NCBI GenBank assembly: GCA_943735955.1
Contig: CALSEQ010000021.1
Span: 27,501 to 91,500 of the forward strand
Reading direction: 5' to 3'
DNA length: 64,000 bases
Source: Piscicola geometra
Taxonomy: Eukaryota; Annelida; Clitellata; Hirudinida; Piscicolidae
Below are positions 58,336-64,000 of this stretch, in pieces. The notes under the pieces were generated by a model. It was not told the origin of the DNA. It made no database searches and saw nothing but the letters and a program-made list of their open reading frames with translations. The position numbers were made by a program, and so were the translations under genes. Every line of letters begins with the position of its first letter. Position 1 is the stretch's first letter.

Positions 58336-59562
58336 CAAAAAAAAATTATTAAATAAAATCTGAACTATTAAATAAAAAATAAACTATTAAATAAAATCTA
58401 AACTATTAGATAAAAAATAAATTATTAAAGAAAATCTAAATTATTAAAGAAAATCTAAACTATTAAAGAAAATCTAAATTATTAAAATCTAAATTATTAA
58501 AATCTAAATTATTAAAATCTAAATTATTAAAATCTAAATTATTAAAATCTAAATTATTAAAATCTAAATTATTAAAATCTAAATTATTAAAATCTAAATT
58601 ATTAAAATCTAAATTATTAAAATAGAAATTATTAAAATAGAAATTATTAAAATAGAAATTATTAAAATATAAATTATTAAAATATAAATTATTAAAATAT
58701 AAATTATTAAAATAAAAATTTTTAAAATAGAAATTATTAAAATAGAAATTATTAAAATAGAAATTATTAAAATAGAAATTATTAAAATAGAAATTATTAA
58801 AATATAAATTATTAAAATAGAAATTACTAAAATAGAAATTATTAAAATAGAAATTATTAAAATAGAAATTATTAAAATAGAAATTATTTAAATAGAAATT
58901 ATTAAAATAGAAATTATTAAAATAGAAATTATTAAAATAGAAATTATTAAAATATAAATTATTAAAATATAAATTTTAAAAATATAAATTTTAAAAATAG
59001 AAATTTTAAAAATCTAAATTATTAAAATCTAAATTATTAAAATCTAAATTATTAAAATAGAAATTATTAAAATAGAAATTATTAAAATAGAAATTATTAA
59101 AATAGAAATTATTAAAATATAAATTATTAAAATATAAATTATTAAAATATAAATTATTAAAATAAAAATTTTTAAAATAGAAATTATTAAAATAGAAATT
59201 ATTAAAATAGAAATTATTAAAATAGAAATTATTAAAATAGAAATTATTAAAATATAAATTATTAAAATAGAAATTACTAAAATAGAAATTATTAAAATAG
59301 AAATTATTAAAATAGAAATTATTAAAATAGAAATTATTTAAATAGAAATTATTAAAATAGAAATTATTAAAATAGAAATTATTAAAATATAAATTATTAA
59401 AATATAAATTTTAAAAATATAAATTTTAAAAATATAAATTTTAAAAATAGAAATTTTAAAAATATAAATTATTAAAATAAAAATTATTAAAATAAAAATT
59501 ATTAAAATATAAATTTTTAAAATAGAAATTATTAAAATAAAAATTATTATAATAGAAATTAT
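58335..59562. repeat. 15-bp AT satellite, third copy, with internal 450-bp duplication
   Basis: Unique variants recur exactly 450 bp apart: AAATTACTAAAATAG at 58821 and 59271, and AAATTATTTAAATAG at 58881 and 59331. This copy is therefore about 0.4 kb longer than the other two. Confidence 0.92.
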
Positions 59563-60908
59563 CGTGTTCATCTCGTGTTCATCTTGTGTTCATCTCGTGT
59601 TCATCTCGTGTTCATCTCGTGTTCATCTCGTGTTCATCTCGTGTTCATCTCGTGTTCATCTCGTGTTCATCTCGTGTTCATCTCGTGTTCATCTCGTGTT
59701 CATCTCGTGTTCATCTCGTGTTCATCTCGTGTTCATCTCGTGTTCATCTCGTGTTCATCTCGTGTTCATCTCGTGTTCATCTCGTGTTCATCTCGTGTTC
59801 ATCTCGTGTTCATCTCGTGTTCATCTCGTGTTCATCTCGTGTTCATCTCGTGTTCATCTCGTGTTCATCTCGTGTTCATCTCGTGTTCATCTCGTGTTCA
59901 TCTCGTGTTCATCTCGTGTTCATCTCGTGTTCATCTCGTGTTCATCTCGTGTTCATCTCGTGTTCATCTCGTGTTCATCTCGTGTTCATCTCGTGTTCAT
60001 CTCGTGTTCATCTCGTGTTCATCTCGTGTTCATCTCGTGTTCATCTCGTGTTCATCTCGTGTTCATCTCGTGTTCATCTCGTGTTCATCTCGTGTTCATC
60101 TCGTGTTCATCTCGTGTTCATCTCGTGTTCATCTCGTGTTCATCTCGTGTTCATCTCGTGTTCATCTCGTGTTCATCTCGTGTTCATCTCGTGTTCATCT
60201 CGTGTTCATCTCGTGTTCATCTCGTGTTCATTTCGTGTTCATCTCGTGTTCATCTCGTGTTCATCTCGTGTTCATCTCGTGTTCATCTCGTGTTCATCTC
60301 GTGTTCATCTCGTGTTCATCTCGTGTTCATCTCGTGTTCATCTCGTGTTCATCTCGTGTTCATCTCGTGTTCATCTCGTGTTCATCTCGTGTTCATCTCG
60401 TGTTCATCTCGTGTTCATCTCGTGTTCATCTCGTGTTCATCTCGTGTTCATCTCGTGTTCATCTCGTGTTCATCTCGTGTTCATCTCGTGTTCATCTCGT
60501 GTTCATCTCGTGTTCATCTCGTGTTCATCTCGTGTTCATCTCGTGTTCATCTCGTGTTCATCTCGTGTTCATCTCGTGTTCATCTCGTGTTCATCTCGTG
60601 TTCATCTCGTGTTCATCTCGTGTTCATCTCGTGTTCATCTCGTGTTCATCTCGTGTTCATCTCGTGTTCATCTCGTGTTCATCTCGTGTTCATCTCGTGT
60701 TCATCTCGTGATCATCTCGTGTTCATCTCGTGTTCATCTCGTGTTCATCTCGTGTTCATCTCGTGTTCATCTCGTGTTCATCTCGTGTTCATCTCGTGTT
60801 CATCTCGTGTCATCTCGTGTTCATCTCGTGTTCATCTCGTGTTCATCTCGTGTTCATCTCGTGTTCATCTCGTGTTCATCTCGTGTTCATCTCGTGTCAT
60901 CTCGTGTT
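59563..60908. repeat. 11-bp satellite array 4 (about 122 copies)
   Basis: Shares TTTCGTG, GTGATCATC and the two 10-bp units with array 3 at matching distances from the right end. It begins with CTTGTG variants. Confidence 0.97.
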
Positions 60909-63873
<2,965 letters not shown>

Positions 63874-64000
63874 GGCTATTCACGGGCTTCCAAATAAGCA
63901 GTGCTCGAATGACCCGGTACCCACATGGCTGTTGAAGGAGATAACTTGAGGGTGTTGTCCAAACTCATGGAAAGATTAGTTCTCCACTAGAGGTCGGACA
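63874..64000 (+). other. RT fragment copy b and start of a fourth hAT relic (window edge)
   Basis: Same deleted LINE fragment as at 57010, then TAGAGGTCGGACA from 63988. The array evidently continues beyond the window. Confidence 0.85.

Overview
This is a window of animal (metazoan) nuclear DNA. Coding sequence is broken into short exons with GT/AG borders and matching codon phases. The two recognisable genes, AGAP and MED13, are animal families, and the rest is AT-rich intron, satellite and transposon DNA. The species cannot be named; long Asn/Gln/Ser runs, tRNA-derived SINEs and dense simple repeats suggest a repeat-rich invertebrate.

Layout. About 1.57-5.85 kb holds five + strand exons of an AGAP-family gene: the GTPase-like domain followed by a Ser/Asn-rich linker. 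The PH, ArfGAP and ankyrin exons were not found. From 10.8 to 16.7 kb there are several coding-looking exons, some not assignable to a family, together with a hAT element, a (CA)n tract and a 1.3-kb CCTT satellite. From about 15.8 to 42.75 kb lies the central and C-terminal part of MED13 (Mediator kinase-module subunit) on the + strand. Thirteen exons from 25034 to the stop codon at 42749 join in consistent phase. The conserved MED13 N-terminal domain was not found. The MED13 introns carry a 2.4-kb minisatellite between diverged inverted repeats, a MITE, a solo LTR, a Tc1/mariner relic, a Ty3/Gypsy element inserted in a SINE, a 1.4-kb 20-bp minisatellite and a decayed LINE.

From 44.37 kb to the end there are no host genes. 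The region is a tandem segmental array made of an 11-bp satellite (TTCATCTCGTG), a 15-bp AT satellite, a hAT relic that interrupts a LINE fragment, and one of two spacers. Spacer one is a second LINE fragment whose RT tail has become a 19-bp minisatellite. Spacer two is a piggyBac relic plus SINE and (CA)n. Unit periods are about 4.06 kb and about 6.9 kb.

There is no operon logic here. The coherent themes are (1) two co-oriented genes that both look incomplete at their junction, (2) tandem repeats that repeatedly end at, or start beside, splice sites, and (3) satellites born from or trapped inside transposons. Two conserved exons carry apparent small indels, so assembly quality is a real caveat.
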